Shown: one piece after another, positions 63,193 through 64,000 of the stretch
Numbering within the stretch: the stretch's first letter is position 1
Layout of the letters: each line of letters opens with the position of its first letter
Source: Kordiimonadaceae bacterium UBA4441
GTDB lineage: Bacteria; Pseudomonadota; Alphaproteobacteria; Sphingomonadales; Emcibacteraceae
Assembly: GCA_002390425.1 (NCBI GenBank)
Contig: DGPL01000001.1
Coordinates: 27,977-91,976 of the forward strand
DNA: 64,000 nucleotides
Reading direction: 5' to 3'
Made by a program: the position numbers and the translations under genes
The notes under the pieces: model-generated
Told to the model about the DNA's origin: nothing
Databases searched by the model: none
Seen by the model: only the letters and a program-made list of their open reading frames with translations

Positions 63193-63921
63193 ATGATGAG
63201 ATTTATAATAACAGCCCTACTCTATCTTGGATTTGGCACAATTGCGTTTGCGCAGGATCATACTCCACTATTTAATAAAATCTCAAAAATGGCCAACGAA
63301 GGAAATATCGAAGCAAGTTTCCATCTCGGCATGCTTTATACAAACGGGATTGGCACCGAAACGAATATCGCAGAAGGTGTTAAATGGCTAGAAAAAGCAC
63401 ATAACAATAATGAAGCTATGGCGTCATATGAACTCGGCCGATATTACGAAGGCCAAGTTGACGAAACTGTCGAAGTTAATGTTGAAAAATCTTTTAGAAG
63501 CAAAATGACTGCAGCAAATATGGGGCATTCGCTTGCACAATTTGAAATTGGTATGATGTATTTGAATTTTCGAAATGCCACGCAAGCGGAAAAATTCTTG
63601 ATAAAAGCAGCAAAACAAGGCTCGGTTCTTGCCTATCAAACATTGGCATTGCTATATTACCGCGGCGATATGACCCCACTTGATCTTAAACAAGCAAGAA
63701 CTTTTCTATTATTAACTGCAAAAGGAGTTGAAGCAGAAACAGCGAAACAGTTTCAAAGCGTCATCGACCAACTTAACGCACAACTTAATGAAAATGATAT
63801 TCTTCTAAGCGATGAGGCCTATGCAAATTGGCTAATTAAAAAAACACCTATTACTATCAATATGGAAAAAGGGCTTGATCGGCCATATGAAATTGCTGAT
63901 CTCCCTTATCCGACTGAGTAA
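63193..63921 (+). CDS. Exported Sel1-repeat protein
   Basis: The 242-residue protein has a Sec signal peptide ending in AFA-Q (near residue 20) and at least three Sel1-type repeats: ASFHLGMLYTNGIGTETNIA, ASYELGRYYEG and QFEIGMMYLN. Sel1 repeats mediate protein contacts, often in the periplasm. Two adjacent ATGs (63193, 63196) are possible after TTGGAA. It lies 27 bases after ychF. No enzymatic domain is visible. Confidence 0.88.
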   Translation: MMRFIITALLYLGFGTIAFAQDHTPLFNKISKMANEGNIEASFHLGMLYTNGIGTETNIAEGVKWLEKAHNNNEAMASYELGRYYEGQVDETVEVNVEKSFRSKMTAANMGHSLAQFEIGMMYLNFRNATQAEKFLIKAAKQGSVLAYQTLALLYYRGDMTPLDLKQARTFLLLTAKGVEAETAKQFQSVIDQLNAQLNENDILLSDEAYANWLIKKTPITINMEKGLDRPYEIADLPYPTE

Positions 63922-63932
63922 CGCTTTTTTCA

Positions 63933-64000
63933 TTAACTTAATACTCGGACATATTTTCTTTCTAAAACTTTTGCACCGTAACGTGTCCCCCATTCCTCAT
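63933..64000 (-). CDS. C-terminal fragment of a gene entering from the right edge
   Basis: A minus-strand frame of 22 codons runs from the window edge to a stop at 63933, ending GAKVLERKYVRVLS. It is convergent with the Sel1-repeat gene 11 bases away. It is too short to name and could be chance, but the gene spacing elsewhere suggests a real gene end. Confidence 0.35.
   Translation of the reverse strand, partial: EEWGTRYGAKVLERKYVRVLS

Noticed and set aside
1..64000. tRNA genes, CRISPR arrays, insertion sequences, integrases or attachment repeats
   Set aside because: No cloverleaf arms with CCA ends, no regularly spaced repeats and no transposase or integrase coding sequence were seen by eye on either strand.

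Overview
The window is chromosomal, AT-rich bacterial DNA carrying mostly housekeeping genes, packed in short operons on both strands. Several gene orders are typical of Alphaproteobacteria: fabD-fabG-acpP-fabF, rpsF-rpsR-rplI, radA-cvpA-purF, trpG-trpD-trpC-moaC-moeA-lexA, recO then parC, lgt-midA-pgeF, rplY-pth-ychF, and a PetP-like MarR regulator divergent from ilvE. The low GC content fits a marine-type lineage such as Emcibacterales or Kordiimonadales, but the order is an inference that the sequence alone does not settle. I saw no tRNA, rRNA, CRISPR array, insertion sequence or prophage.

Layout. 1-2426 (minus): fatty-acid synthesis (fabD, fabG, acpP, fabF, the last cut by the window edge). 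2545-4039 (plus): ribosomal operon rpsF-rpsR-rplI with promoter, structured leader and terminator. 4086-12643 (plus): dnaB-alr, the lipid transporter pair mlaE-mlaF, radA, cvpA, purF and an SDR oxidoreductase. 12640-16399: a possible catabolic cassette with a hotdog thioesterase and a beta-keto acid cleavage enzyme on minus, and a class III aminotransferase and deacetylase-type amidohydrolase on plus. 16401-17597 (minus): three tandem VOC proteins. 17631-27514 (minus): der, bamB, a YfgM-like gene, guaA, rsmB, guaB, rlmE and ppx/gppA.

27689-40596: an accessory-flavoured stretch of envelope functions. It holds three Tat-exported PatB/MalY-type PLP enzymes, a TonB-domain protein broken by a frameshift, a cytochrome c'-like lipoprotein, an exported S15/CocE hydrolase and a dicarboxylate symporter. 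The lysine/peptidoglycan genes dapB and dapA-dapD-dapE sit between the second and third PLP enzyme. 40714-45578 (plus): trpGDC, moaC, moeA and lexA with an SOS-type operator. 45589-50473: a PAS histidine kinase, recO, parC and a GNAT acetyltransferase.

50477-52367 (minus): a visibly AT-richer two-gene unit of unrecognised function. The upstream gene is split by a -1 frameshift exactly at the heptamer TTTAAAC, and both frames are open on either side. 52430-56729: ilvE with a divergent MarR regulator that has a near-leaderless start overlapped by a perfect inverted repeat, then a flavoprotein with a G9 tract, proC, a YbjN-like gene and ubiK. 56912-63921 (plus): lgt, midA, pgeF, prs, rplY, pth, ychF and a Sel1-repeat protein.

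The items most worth a second look are the TTTAAAC-split gene and its partner, the trio of exported PLP enzymes, the MarR operator, the apparent ATT start of cvpA and the A7 frameshift in the TonB-domain gene. Two homopolymer frameshifts in one window mean that sequencing error must be excluded before any recoding claim.
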